Origin: Ipomoea triloba
Taxonomy: Eukaryota > Streptophyta > Magnoliopsida > Solanales > Convolvulaceae
Assembly (NCBI RefSeq): GCF_003576645.1
Contig: NC_044925.1
Coordinates: 3,064,857 to 3,128,856, forward strand
Length of the DNA: 64,000 bases
Reading direction: 5' to 3'
In this document: positions 23,816-36,795 of the stretch, one piece after another
Layout: each line of letters opens with the position of its first letter
Numbering within the stretch: position 1 is the first letter of the stretch
Notes under the pieces: generated by a model
Seen by the model: only the letters and a program-made list of their open reading frames with translations
Told to the model about the DNA's origin: nothing
Databases searched by the model: none
Made by a program: the position numbers and the translations under genes

Positions 23816-25324
23816 ATTTTTGTCAAAATTGTTTCTAACCATTCCTTTTCAGAAAATTTTAGCTTGGCGCAGTCCGAAAGATTGAGCCGGTAAAAATAGT
23901 TCCCGAACTCTTTTTCACTTGAAATTTTTATGGTAGAACCCCAACTTATAGTACTTGATGTCCATAAAAAGTTTTGGTCATTTTGATCCGCGAATAAACA
24001 CAGAATATTCCATTTTTGCCCTTGGCAGTGTGCTGTCCAGAATTTTTCTCTCTGGACCAGTTTTGGAAGAAAATTCGAAAACCATACTTATACTACTCCG
24101 ATCATTATGAAATTTTACATGCAGGTTTTACACTTATAGAACTACATAGCTAAAAAAATAGAATCAAAATACATTACCAATTTTTCCCAATAAATCTCGG
24201 AAGTTACTGCCAGAGAGTATCTTGATTTTTTTCCAATATTTTCACAAGTATAAGCCTATATGGACATAAACACAACATATACATGCATAAATTAACTATG
24301 AACATGCATACCAAAAATTACTAAACATTAAAGTGTAGTTTCTTTGAGCCAACTTGTAGATCCATAAACTTAACACATAATTTTCACATAAAATTCCTAG
24401 TCACATAATTTACTAGCATTTGATCACCTTCAAGTGACTAAACCAACTTAAAGGATTCCTTACCTCTCTAGAAGATTTTAAAACCGTAGAAAGTTGGTGA
24501 TTTCCTCCTTCGAACCTTTCACCAAAGATCCTAAACAAAAATCACCATAATAACAACATTTTCATGATCCTTTAGTTTAGACTTAAGCTCTAGGAAAGAT
24601 TTAACCGAACAAAACCAAAGTCTTACCTATAATAGAGCACTTGTGTTGAAGAGCATGGCTATGGAGTTCTTGGATCCAAGAGGAAGATGACATTTTTTTC
24701 TCTTCTTTTTCCTTGTCTTAATTTCGAAAATGGGTGTGGGAGAGAGAGAGGAAAACTTGGAGTGTAGACATGGTTTAGCTTATCCCATACTCTTCCCATT
24801 AATTAATTATTTAATTACCATGTGGTAAATAGGGATGCCACTTGTCACAATCCTATGGTGTATCTTGTAGAGCAAGACTTCCTTGCCAGTTAGGGAGTAA
24901 TTCAGATAAAAGTTCGGAGGAATATAACTTAATTCGGAAAAATCTCAATACCAAAATTATTCTAAAATTAATCCCGTCAATAACCACTAAAATTGGGAAT
25001 TTTTCGGTATCTCGCGAAATATAGGTACGAAGGTCCGTAACAATTTTCCCCTTACGGTCCGTTTAAATTTTCACTTGAACTAACTAGAAGTTCAGGCTTA
25101 ATCGTATCATACTTAATAATCTAATCTCTAGGAAAATTCGAACTGTATATACATCCTCAAAAATTTTACGGTTCGTGACCGGTACGTAGACCGCAGCTTT
25201 TTAATAAATAGCCTCACTTATAAAAATCCTTCTGAAGTACCGAGAGGTCATCTCATAAATATTATAGCCTAAAAATATTTTTCGAACCGTAACTTTGTCG
25301 GAAAAACCGAGGGGTTACAGTAGA

Positions 25325-25558
25325 TTTGGTGATTGATTTAGCCATTTATGCTAGTTTGAGTTCTTCATTCGTAGGTGTGGAGAGATCTGAAAGAGTTGCT
25401 AGAAATGTTGATGTAATTAGGAAAATACTAATTGGACTCCAAAGTTCAACTCTGTACTTTTATTCCCTCACTCAAAAATTTGATGTTGATATTTTTTTGG
25501 GACTCAAAATAAAAATAACCTATTATTTATACTATATTCAGACTTTTTTATTTTTGAG
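25325..25558. other. Unclassified repeat-like DNA after the large LTR
   Basis: Right half of the site interrupted by the solo LTR. The frame on the plus strand at 25326 is open for 92 codons but shows no recognisable domain. Confidence 0.35.
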
Positions 25559-25702
25559 ATTCATAGCTACTTTCTCAAAACTACTAAAAGCACGCCCCCA
25601 CTGAGGCACAGGAGCTGGCCCAAGGGGAATCGTCACTTGAACCCGGGTTCTCCCAAAATTCCTCCCCACAAAGAGAGCTCACTTGCCACTTGAGCTACCC
25701 CA
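25559..25702 (-). mobile_element. tRNA-derived SINE
   Basis: On the minus strand it starts GGGGTAGCTCAAGTGG (box A-like), has CCCGGGTTCAAGTG (box B-like), and ends TTTGAGAAAGTAGCTATGAA. The tail is the same as that of the 27812 SINE although the tRNA-like head differs. No longer a tRNA gene: the spacing and arms do not fold as a tRNA. Confidence 0.7.
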
Positions 25703-26089
25703 TTGAATTTTCTTATAATATATTCAGACTTAGTTATATATAGTTTATTTCTTGAAAGCAAAAATTAGATGCTTTTAAAATTGAGGGTTGATACTTTATC
25801 ATTACTCTTATTGCAACCCGATTGAATTTGATATTGATTTTCTTTTCAATGAATTATTATATTATTGTTTAGACATGAATTTAGTAAAGTACAACATTAA
25901 GTTTTTTGAACTATAAAGTAGTACTACTTTTATATATATTACAAATTACAAATTACATTGTATTTTAGTTTTAATAGTTTTTTTTTTGTCTATAAATATA
26001 ATTACATATTAACATTTGAATTTTGAAAAAAAATAATAATAATTATCAAAATATTAAAAAAAATACTTCGTAAGTATTTAGCAAAATTG
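25703..26089. other. AT-rich spacer, nothing recognised
   Basis: Low-complexity AT-rich DNA between the SINE and the CACTA remnant; no gene or clear element end is seen. Confidence 0.4.
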
Positions 26090-26526
26090 TGACAAAATAT
26101 AATTTTAGCGACCAAATATTTGATATCATTATGACGATGAAATTGGTGACAAAATTTTGTGACAGAATACGAAATTCGCAACAAAAAGTTTAGCGATGAA
26201 ATCGCGAGGACAATTATTTTCGTTGTTATATTTCACGACGGAAATAGGTGGCAGAAAATGAGTTCTGTGACAGAATATTTTGTCAGGCGGTAGCAACAGA
26301 AGGAAACATTTTTGTCGCCTAAATCGTGACGAAATGATTTTTGTTGCCTACATTGCGATGAAAAATTCAATCGCCTTTTCCGTCGACACCACTTGTGACA
26401 GATTGTTTTCATTATAAAATGAAATGCACCAAGCCTGGAGCCTACGAAATACATTACATTCTGTTGCAACAAGCCTGGAGCCTACGAAATTCTTTCATTG
26501 CGAATCGTGATTTTTCTTGTAGTGAT
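26090..26526. mobile_element. CACTA (EnSpm) element end with subterminal repeats
   Basis: The right end ...TTTTTCTTGTAGTG at 26512-26525 is the reverse complement of the CACTA terminus CACTACAAGAAAAA. Left of it are the usual degenerate subterminal repeats (GCGACAAAA / TTTGTGACAG / TCGCGA forms). The other end is not found. A 20-base repeat (AAGCCTGGAGCCTACGAAAT) occurs twice, 40 bases apart, at 26431 and 26471. Confidence 0.65.
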
Positions 26527-27720
26527 GAATGTTTACATGAAACAACCACCAGTGTATATTGGCAACAATTTTCCTACTCATGTTTGCAAACTACAAAAGT
26601 CTCTATATATATGGTTTGAAGCAAGCACCACGTGCGTGGTTCAAACGTCTTCAAGATTGTCTACTCTCCATTGCTCTAAAGGCTTCAAAAATTGATGTAT
26701 CAATGTTTATCTATTTTGCTACTAATGCTCAAATTTATTTAGTTGTCTATGTTGATACATACAAATAATTAGTAGCAACAAAAGTTTCTTGACTTGCATA
26801 ACAAGGAAACTAGCTGAAAATTTCAAGATCCGAGATATGGGACCTTCAAGATTCTTCCTATGAATCAAGACATTTCACAACAAGGGGTTGATGATCCTAC
26901 CACAATGAAGGTACATGCTTGAAATACTCAAAAGATTTAGAACAAAACACTGCAAGACAATCCCCACTCTGATTCCAATGAACAACAAGCTAAGTACAAC
27001 AAAGTCATCTTAACCATATGACAATCCCACACAGTACCACAGCTTAGTTGGAGCACTTAAATATCTAACTATTACTTGTCTAGATCTCTCTAGATCCTCT
27101 GTCATAAACAAACTGTCAGTTTATTTAATTTGCAACCAATGACCAATGAGTTTCCTTAAAGCGTATTCTAAGGTATGTCAAAGCTACTCTAGACTATGGG
27201 CTACGTATTACAAAGACATTCATGCATTTCGGACTCTACTGATTGGGTAGGATGTCTTGGTGACAAGTCAGTTGTTTTTTTTTCTTTATTAGTAAAAACC
27301 TAATTTTTTAGGCTTGCCGCAAACAAAAGGCATTTGCTAGATCCTCAATAGAATCAGAATAAAAAGGTATAGCGATTTCTCAGTAGATATAACATGGTTA
27401 GTTACTTTAATTAAAGAACTTGTCTTACTATGCAAAAATCACCAAAGTTTTGGTGTGACAACCTTGGTTCTACCTATTTGTGTGCAAATTATGTGTTTCA
27501 TGCAAGAACCAAACATGTTAAAATAAACTACGTACCATTTTGTTCGTGACAAAGTAGCATCTAAGGAATTACAAGTAAACTACATCTCTATAAAAGACCA
27601 ACTAGAAAACATCTTCACCAAGTCACTAACCACAACAAGGTTCAATGATGTACTTTAGTCACACTCGAATTCCTTCAATTCTCCTTCTCCCCATATTATG
27701 TATTATTGTAAATTTACCTT
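26527..27720 (+). pseudogene. Decayed Ty1-copia reverse transcriptase-RNase H
   Basis: Fragments in different plus-strand frames read VYMKQPP, HVCKLQKSLY, GLKQAPRAWFKRLQ and IYLVVYVD, the copia reverse transcriptase blocks before the YVDD active site (here the second Asp is lost). Further on, SLVGALKYLTIT and RNase H-like phrases (KDQLEN...TKSLT) follow with many stops and frameshifts. The start abuts the CACTA end. Region 27670-27800 may be copia LTR sequence. Confidence 0.8.
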
Positions 27721-27811
27721 TTATCATTCCTGATCTGACTAGGACTCTTTGTATTCTTATAATTACATCTTCCTGTACTTTATAAATTGAATTGATCAAT
27801 TATAAAATCTT

Positions 27812-28024
27812 CCCGGCCAAAAGACCTTGTGGTCTAGTGGCACCCAGTTGCACCCGGCCCCCATGGGAAGGGGTGGGTTCGAGCCTCCACTGGGTTCGAG
27901 TCTTAGTGGAGGCGATATTGACTCTTTGTACGTCATTTGGTTGAGAAAGTAGCTATGAACAGATACTACATTGTAAAAAAATCTTCGAGAAAGTAGCTAT
28001 GAACAGATACTATATTGTAAAAAA
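27812..28024 (+). mobile_element. tRNA-derived SINE with doubled tail
   Basis: Box A-like GTGGTCTAGTGGCA and box B-like GTGGGTTCGAGCC are followed by the family tail GTTGAGAAAGTAGCTATGAAC AGATACTACATTGTAA. The tail is repeated once more 44 bases on. Possible target repeat AAAATCTTC at both sides of the first tail. Same family as copies at 42349, 43381, 47910 and 48445. Confidence 0.8.
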
Positions 28025-28826
28025 ATGATTCATAACAGTATTCTCAATTTTGAATAGGCTTATTCCAAGATTTTAATGTTTAGATACTATAAAAGGAATT
28101 TAATGATAAAATTATAATTTTTATACTACCAAAATGTCCAGAATATTATACAAAGATCAGTGTAATTGTAGTACTACTTTAAATATTGATGTAAAAAAAG
28201 TGTCACTTACATCATTAGATGGCATCTTGACACTTAACAATTTGCCTCTGTGATGGTGTTTTATTCAATCTTTAACCTTGTGATCATGTGAAGTATGAAA
28301 TGGTAAAATGTCCAATACAATTAAAAAAAAAAAATTGAAGGGTCTCAATTCTCAAAGCTTCAATAACTTGAATCTTGTCGGTGCTGAAACACACATCACA
28401 CTACTATTTACAATGTGGAAATATTAAACTAACAATAGCATATTGTACATACATAGCATAGATCACAACTATTTCACAAAAGCAAAGATACTACTAGCAA
28501 GAAATGATAATATTAACATGAACATAACTATAAAAGAAGATGAATTACAATGTTTCTACTACAAACATTAGTTTAATTGTAATACAACTGACCTAAAATT
28601 TTAAGATGGTTCCATACTCAAAGCCAAATATTGAACCCTTGACATTTGGTTAAAGACGAATGAGTCCTTTCCACTCAACCACAACTCCCGTTAAAAATTT
28701 GCCAATCTGATGATGTTTTATTCAATCTTTGGCCTTGTGATTTTGTGAAGTATGACATGGTAAAAAATTAACTAAAAAAATTCTCAATTCTCAAAGCATC
28801 AATACCTTGAATTTTGGGGGTACTGA
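28025..28826 (-). other. Downstream flank of gene 2, duplicated with that of gene 1
   Basis: Similar to 2790-3140 (CAGTGTAATTGTA, TGTGAAGTATGACATGG, CAAAGCATCAATACCTTGAA). It contains a shorter internal duplicate (about 28200-28400 with 28640-28826). No gene. Confidence 0.5.
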
Positions 28827-29574
28827 TGTAAACAACTGCATCATACTGTAAATATGCTATAACAGCAAATAACATCATTTACTGTATAAGCTATAAATAC
28901 AGAAATACTTACCTGAAATAAAGATTTAGGCAAAGCTTAGTTGTTGATTCCATTTCTGACAAAATCTGGAAATTGAATATGTAATTTGCTTCACCTCTCT
29001 GATCCGTAATCTTTAGTTGCCTCTTGATGATATAGAGACATAATTGGGCAAATGAGAATCCTTTACTGATCCTGATTTTGATTATTCACTCAGCCGTATA
29101 TGAATGAAATCAATCCCAATCCTTATTCCCACTCTCACCCACTCATACCCTCTTTCATCCCCTAAAATCTGGTTCATATACACTGCATGTATATATAGGA
29201 AGATGGAAATAATTGAGAGTATAGTGGTAGAGTAGTAGGTTTAGTGGGATATAGCCTGATAGTGTATAAAGAATTGCCAAAGTGGAGAAAGTTGCCAAAG
29301 GATAATACTAAACAAATCATCGAAAGGATGAAATGGCCTAATACTGTACAATTGCAATGCTTGTCTCCTCAATAATTCAATATATAGAAAGGAAAAGGAT
29401 AAGGATTCTTTTTCCTGCAGAAACCATTTGCCCAATTTCCTTTATTATTTTACAGAATGAGAGGGAGGGAATTTCACCAGGTAATTTCGCATTTATACAT
29501 CACTAATCATTACCGTGAGTACCTTATGGAATTACAAATTAATTATATGAATATATATTATTTCTAACAATTGA
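28822..29574. mobile_element. Solo LTR-like insertion downstream of gene 2
   Basis: Element 28827-29569 starts TGTAAACAACTG and ends TTTCTAACA (TG...CA). Flanks are ACTGA (28822-28826) and ATTGA (29570-29574), a 5-bp duplication with one change. The flank of gene 1 has the empty site (GTGCTGAAACACAACAC at about 3130), which fixes the ends. No coding content; copia-type size (743 bp). Confidence 0.7.
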
Positions 29575-29761
29575 AACACAACACACATACAATTTACAAA
29601 GTGAAAACTGTTAAATAATAACATTGTACATTTCTACATATGCATGTCATATATCACAACTATTTCACAAAAGCAAAATATACTAACAAGAAAGGAGACA
29701 CGAACAATAATGAAAATAGGAAAGCACAACAGATATGAAACTCACAAGTGGTGGTGTGTAA

Positions 29762-29925
29762 GTACAAATCTATGTTGGTTTTGAGTTGTTCTGCTTGAAA
29801 TAAATGGTTTCCCAAAAGGAATTAAATCAGCGTGCACCATCACTTGTGAGTTTCAGAAATCTCACTTAATTCTTTTGGGAAACCATTCATTTCAGCAGAA
29901 CAACTCAAAAGCAGCATAGATTTGT
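29762..29925 (-). repeat. Fold-back in the 3' UTR of gene 2
   Basis: Arms at about 29762-29824 and 29866-29925 are reverse complements over about 60 bases with only a few mismatches (shared phrases TTTTGAGTTGTTCTGC and GGTTTCCCAAAAG). The near arm begins about 12 bases past the stop codon, so a transcript would carry a long hairpin with a loop of about 40 bases. A shorter outer pair, AACTCACAAGTGGTGG with CCATCACTTGTGAGTT, partly overlaps it. Confidence 0.8.
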
Positions 29926-29936
29926 AGTGTTGTTCT

Positions 29937-31455
29937 TTAAGCATTGCTCCCGGTGCTGGGAGAAGCAGAAACGCTGGTGTCTGTCATCCCACCCCTTGAA
30001 GTGCTCCTGGATTTTGAATGGTGAGTTGACTGCTCAGTTGTGGAAATCTCACTATGTTGATGAGGATCTCTGACAGAAGAAAGCTGCTTTAAACTTTCCT
30101 TTAGATCCTTCAATGGAAGCTGTTCCTTTAGAACCTTCACAACTTGAGACATGGTTGGTCTTTGATCTGGGTACTGGTCCAAGCACAGCAATGCTAGTTC
30201 TAACATTGTTTCTGCTTGATTCCAATCCATTGTGTTAGACATGTTTTTGTCAACTAGATTCATAAAATGCCCTTCTCTCTTCTTTTCACGTACCGCCTGC
30301 AATCATACACAGAATGATAACATTACTCACAACTCACCATGCACCCAATGTAAATAAATAGTACTTTATAGTGATCATTATAATCATGTAAGTTAAGTTT
30401 GACTCACCATATCTGGAAGGTACTCGGTGTCAGCCCCGCTGCTAGAAATCTTTTCTTTCTTTCCACTAACAACTATAAGTACAAGAACTCCAAAGCTATA
30501 TACATCTGCCTTTGTTGTTAAGAGGTCATATTTTGCGTATTCAGGCGCCAGGTATACCCTACAGAATGATTTCAGGTGAGGATGCGCCTGGAAAACCTAT
30601 TGGCTATTGGATTATTTACAATTTTGAGAAACATTCAGACATGGTTGTCCAGAAAAAGGAGAGATAGTATCATTACACTGTTCCATCCACCAGTGACTTT
30701 CCCTGATCATGGAGCCTGGAAAATCCAAAGTCAGCTATCTTTGCATTGAGATGCATGTCAAGAAAAATGCTGGTTGGTTTAATGTTTCCATGAACATTTT
30801 TCTGCTTGCACTCATGAAGAAAAGCTAGACCTTCTGCTATGCCAAGGCAAATGTTGCGCCTTGTTGGCCAATCTAATTTCAACTTGTTTGAACCTGTGAG
30901 GAAAATACTGTTGTTTAAGGCTGCTAGACAAGCTAAAGTGAATAAAAACTTCAGTATGAAGGCAGAGATAGATAGATACACTACCAAAAAGTGCATTTTG
31001 AAGGGAATTATGGCCTATATCCTCATAAACAAGCAGCAGTTGGTTCTTCTCTGCAATGCATCCCATCAGCTTTACAAGGTTCGGATGTTCCATGAGAGAA
31101 ATTGTAGAATCCTTTTCTCGAAATGCACGTATTATATCTTTTGTGGCTGAAACCTTTTCAACTGCAACGACTGTTCCATTGCCGAGTTTTGCCTGAATTG
31201 AAGTTAAGTAACTAACAATCACACTTGTGTAATGTCAAAGGGATCGGAGGAGCTACATGTCTATTGTAGGAACTGTACTGTACTACTATATATATATATA
31301 TTAAAGAGAATTTCATTTTACTTAGCTTATTGAAGCAAAACTAACCTCATAGAAAGTTCCAAATCCACCCTCACCAAGTTTGTCCTTAAAATTTTTGGCA
31401 GCTGCTTTTACTTTTTGGAAGTTGTAAAGTCCTCCAGGATACAACTCAACCATTC
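29937..31455 (-). other. Gene 2 kinase-like domain and tail exons
   Basis: Glycine loop LGEGGFGTF is canonical. [11 protein letters not shown] has Glu at the Lys position, and [10 protein letters not shown] has Lys at the helix-C Glu position: the charges of the usual salt bridge appear swapped. The catalytic loop is [14 protein letters not shown] (no Asp, no later Asn); IADFGFSRL keeps [24 protein letters not shown] and [14 protein letters not shown] are intact. The tail is Ser/Thr-rich ([17 protein letters not shown]). Confidence 0.85.
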
Positions 31456-34400
31456 CTACACGAAAAATCAATGGCGCGGCTAGAGATCAGTGCGCTCCCC
31501 ACAACAACAATAACATGCAATTAAGCCAATTGTTTAAGAAGCTAAGTTACCTTCATGTGAATTGTCTTCCATCTTCCAGAAATAAACTATCAACACTATC
31601 AGAAGAACTAAGACAGATAATGAGATTGCAGCCATCTTTGGAGGAGACAGACCGCTCTCTTTAGCTGGATCAGGAAGGAATTGGTATCAAATAAGAAAAG
31701 TAGGATACAATCGAAATGGTGCACGAGGTAAAGTTAAGGACAAAATTAACAAGTATATATGACTTACAAGGATATACAGAAATTGCAGATATAAGTGGAC
31801 CTTGGTACATCAATGAACCCTTCCCTGACCAATATAAGTGAATCTCCAGTCGACTATTGTTAACTATAACATTTTCTATTTCCACAGTGTAAGCCTTATT
31901 TACACCCTCTGCTTCCTTTTCTATGTTGAAATTTTTAAGTTCATTCTTTCCCTGCAATCATAATCACCTTTCAATATTCCAGTATATATATAGTGCAATA
32001 TATGCTTGTATTATATTGGTAGTTGTACCATATATATACCTGGATATCCACATTAAAAACTCGACCTGATTTGTTGAGATATGGGGTTTTATAGTTGTTG
32101 TATCTAACTAATTCAGCAAAGTGAAGTCTCACAGTATATTCACCATCCCTTAAACAAAATCCATAATACTTCAAGGAGATTGGGGATACACGTGCTGTAC
32201 TGTAAAGAGGTTCATCACCAACACCAACAATGCATGTATTGTTCAATATGTATTCCTCATTTATTGATGAGTAGGTTATTATTGATGAGTAGGATCCCAT
32301 ACTACTATAACCCCATCTTGACGAGTGGGATCCCATACTACTATAACCCCATCTTGAGCTGCTACTCAGAAAGAAAGTTGAACTTCCATTTGAATTCAGA
32401 TCGCCTTCATAAATACTTCCATTTATTTTCATTGATTCACCACCACAATTTATAAATAGTTGGTCATTTACTGCAATGGAAAAAATAATACTCATTAGAG
32501 TGTCATTATATTTGAAATAAATGTTTCTGTTAGGTCAGAGGACCAGCATCCCATGTTCACAAGAAGCTCACTACATTAGGTGTAACTCTCCCACTGTAAC
32601 TATCAGTGATCTCATGTATGTGTCTTTGTCCACAATTTACAACCCAAAAACCAACTAAGCTGCCAGGTCAAGCTTTTTATAATTAATATACTTACATTGG
32701 TATTTTAGTTCGCTGCTGCAGCTATAGCCAACATGTTCCCAATGTGTACCCCTAAAATATCAAAATGAACACAAAAACAAGATCATGCACCTCAAACCAA
32801 CTAGCCCATTTACATTTTTGTGTTTTTTGAGGGGAGGAATGAGTGTCCGATCCACCAAATGAAGAGGAAGCTAGCTAGTGCTTACCCGTCGTCACTGGAA
32901 TTAAGGGATGAGAAAAAGTTCCTGCAATGGAAATTAAAGATCCAAAGTATGGTTGATGTGCAAAGTATGAAAAATCAAAACATCTAGGGAAAAGGCATAT
33001 ATATAATAAAGAAAAGCATAGTCCATTTGAAATCCTCACAGGTTCGATGAGTTTGAATGCAACTTTTGAATTTGTGCGACATTGTTTGTGAAAAGATTTT
33101 CAGACACATCACTGCATTAAATTAAAAGTAAACAATAAGTTAAGAACAAATCGCTACACATTTGAAAAAACAGTATTGGCATTGCCTTTCTACACATTCT
33201 TGTCCAATCCTCCAAACATGCATAAAATTATCCATTACATGTTAAAGTTGCATGTTTTGGGTTATGTCTCGATGGGATGGAATGAGACGAAAACAAGAAC
33301 AAGTGGGCAAATTATGCTGTGGACCCGGATCCAAAACGGCGTCGTTCGAGGCCGTCTGAATTTATAAAATTAATTGCTTCCTTCCTTGCCGTTAACTTGC
33401 CATTTGTCCTCAAAATTCATTCCTCTATATATTCATAATTTTGAACTCTATATTCACAATTTTAAATCTCAATATACAAAATTACAGAACTCAATATTCA
33501 CAATTGCAGAACTATATATTCACAATTTTAGAACTCTATATTCACAATTTTAGAACTCAATATACAAAATTACATAACTCAATATTCACAATTGCAGAAC
33601 TCTATATTCACAATTTTTGAATTCTATATTCACAATTTTAGAACTCTATATACAAAATTTTAGAATTGAATATTCACAATTTAAGACCTCAATATTCACA
33701 ATTACAGAACTCTATATTCATAATTTTTGAACTCTATATTCATAATTTTTGCACTCAATATTCACAATTACAGAATTGAATATTCACTCGTTGAGTTGTT
33801 TTCAATAATTGAAAAAAAAAAAAAAAACATTGTTCGAGGAAACGGTGCCACTAACAACACCGTTATTTTCACACGCGCAAATTGCGTCGTTTTGGACCTG
33901 GGTCCACCTTGCAAGGTGGATCCAGGTCTATGGCATAACAACCGGATCAATTGATCGCTGGCCTAACACTTTTGGTTCAAATGTACCCTACATGATCGAG
34001 ATCAGCAATTTATATCGTGGACCGGAGTTTAAAATGCACTGTGAACCCTGATCTAATACACATAATTTGACTTCATAATATATAGAATTCATGTTCATAA
34101 TGCACAAAATTTATGTTCATAATGCACACACATAAACACGATAAAATGAACATATATACAAAATTTAACTTCATAAAGTACAAAATTCATGTTCATAATG
34201 TATAGAATTTATATTCATAATGCACATACAAATACACACGGTATAATGAATATGAATTAAACACTTAACATAATACACAGAATTCCTATTCATAATGCAT
34301 GCACATAATTCATGTTCATTATAACATGTTTATGTGTATGTGTATTATGAAAATGAATGATGTGCACTACAAATATTAATTCTGTACATTATGAAGTCAA

Positions 34401-34576
34401 ATTTTGTATGTTGGATCAAGGTCCACAGTGCATTGTGGACCCTAGTCCACCATATAACAATTGATCGAGATCAAATATTGTTGCCAAAAGTGTTAGACAT
34501 CAGTTTCAATTATTTATTAATGTTGATCTTATCATAGCAAAAGTGGATATATATATACATATATATATATACATAC

Positions 34577-34626
<50 letters not shown>

Positions 34627-35261
34627 TCTAGATTCCAATATAATGCGTCAAAACTCTTAGAAAATCCTTATTGTTGAACGTACAACATGCTTAAGTTTTT
34701 TGTTTAGAATCCAAACACTTACATGTTCATAGTCGAATTGATTATCCATGTTGGAATTGTCCCATTGAGCTTATTTCCTCGAAGAAATCTGAAAAACAAC
34801 GCAAATTAGGATTCTAGCAAATCTAGCTTGCTTTGATGCATAATGTATAGTAGACTCAACAATAAGAAATAGTGTATATATGTGTGTGTGTGTATAATGT
34901 TTTTGTGAATGCAATGATATGATATGTTTATGTAAACTTGCTTACATGTACATTGGTGAGATGAGAGTGGAATGATCTGGAATTTGACCAAATAAACTAT
35001 TGAAGCTCAAGTCCCTGAAGGAAAATATATAATGAAAATAATCAAAATTAAACATGCCAAACTGTTCATAAGTGGTTTCAATTCAGAGAGCTGAGAGTTG
35101 AGATCGATTTTTTTGCAATGATATGATATGATCCCAGAGAATAATTTAATTTGCAAATAACTCACAATAAATACAGTCTGCTTAGATTCCAGACGATGTC
35201 AGGAATAGGGCCAACAAGTGAACAGTTCCTCAATGTCCTGATCGAAAACAGGTAGATGAGC

Positions 35262-35303
<42 letters not shown>

Positions 35304-35696
35304 GGGGTGTAGTAGTAGCTTCAATTCAAAGCAAAGGGAGTAGATTAAAGTATATGAGAAATGGAAGCTCACAAATGTCTCAAGGAAACCATATTTGTAA
35401 AATTAGGAAACTGCGGCTGTCCTCCTCCAACTAAGTCGCTTACATGCCTGCACAATGTATATATATATATATAAGAAAGATGAAAATCAAATAAATTTAT
35501 TGCAATAATCAAGCTCGCTCGCTCTATCTTACAAGTCGGCAAGATCTGTCAAGTTTGAAAATGCAGCCGCATTTAGAGGAGCTTCGAAATTATTTCCCAA
35601 TAAAGACCTACTCGATCGATCAACAAATGAGGATCCATCCATCATTAATATATATAAAACCACAATTAAGTTTCATCATATCAATCGCGTATGGTG

Positions 35697-35753
<57 letters not shown>

Positions 35754-36721
35754 CAGGTGCAGTTGTGCGGTTAAATCTAAGCCATTGATTAAAAAAATGC
35801 AGGGTGACAATTTGATAATTTTGCATCTAGATCAAATTTAAGATGTCTAGTTTTCATTCTTAAGGTGCATGGTTTTTGTGCTTAATGTGAGTAATTTTTG
35901 TACTGTGTGGCTTAAGGTGCATCAAGTGTTGAAAACTAAAGTGTGTTGATATAAAGTTTTAGATGCGTGGTTTTTCTTCTTTAAGGTGCGTGGTTTTCCT
36001 CTTTAAAGTGCGCGATGTGTCTCAGTTGTTGAAACTTGAGATGCGTCGACCTAGAGCTTTAGGTGCATGACTTTTCTTCTTAAGGTGAGTTGTTTTCTTT
36101 TTTAAGGTGCGTCAGTTGTTGAAACATAAGATGCGCCATTTTAAATCTTTAGGTGCGTGGTTTGTGTTTTAAGATATATACTTTGTTTGTGTGTTTAAGG
36201 TGCGCGGTTTGTGCGCCATTTTAATACTTAAGGTGTATTTTTTTGAGTTAACCGCACAACTGTACAGGAAACTATACCCGCACCTGAACTCATCCATATG
36301 TATGTATATATATATANTAATTTTTGTACTGTGTGGCTTAAGGTGCATCAAGTGTTGAAAACTAAAGTGTGTTGATATAAAGTTTTAGATGCGTGGTTTT
36401 TCTTCTTTAAGGTGCGTGGTTTTCCTCTTTAAAGTGCGCGATGTGTCTCAGTTGTTGAAACTTGAGATGCGTCGACCTAGAGCTTTAGGTGCATGACTTT
36501 TCTTCTTAAGGTGAGTTGTTTTCTTTTTTAAGGTGCGTCAGTTGTTGAAACATAAGATGCGCCATTTTAAATCTTTAGGTGCGTGGTTTGTGTTTTAAGA
36601 TATATACTTTGTTTGTGTGTTTAAGGTGCGCGGTTTGTGCGCCATTTTAATACTTAAGGTGTATTTTTTTGAGTTAACCGCACAACTGTACAGGAAACTA
36701 TACCCGCACCTGAACTCATCC

Positions 36722-36795
<74 letters not shown>

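Larger units (their letters stand above)
19819..25324 (+). mobile_element. Large gypsy-type solo LTR with 5-bp target duplication
   Basis: The element at 19824-25319 starts TGTAACACCCC and ends GGGGTTACA (TG...CA), and is flanked by GTAGA on both sides (19819-19823, 25320-25324). This is the signature of an LTR retrotransposon end; with no internal coding or second LTR, it is a solo LTR. The TGTAACACCCC start is common in plant chromovirus (Tekay/Del) LTRs. Without the nested insertion it is about 3.8 kb. Orientation is assumed. It carries the 58-bp array and the 42-bp array listed separately. Confidence 0.8.

Noticed and set aside
23407..23826. 139-codon minus-strand ORF with a 14-residue repeat (CHNQFGRK)
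   Set aside because: The open frame follows from the 42-bp period; no domain, and it lies inside an LTR.
27821..27900. tRNA gene
   Set aside because: Only box A and box B resemble a tRNA; spacing, arms and the family tail show a SINE. The same holds for 25559, 42349, 43381 and 48445.
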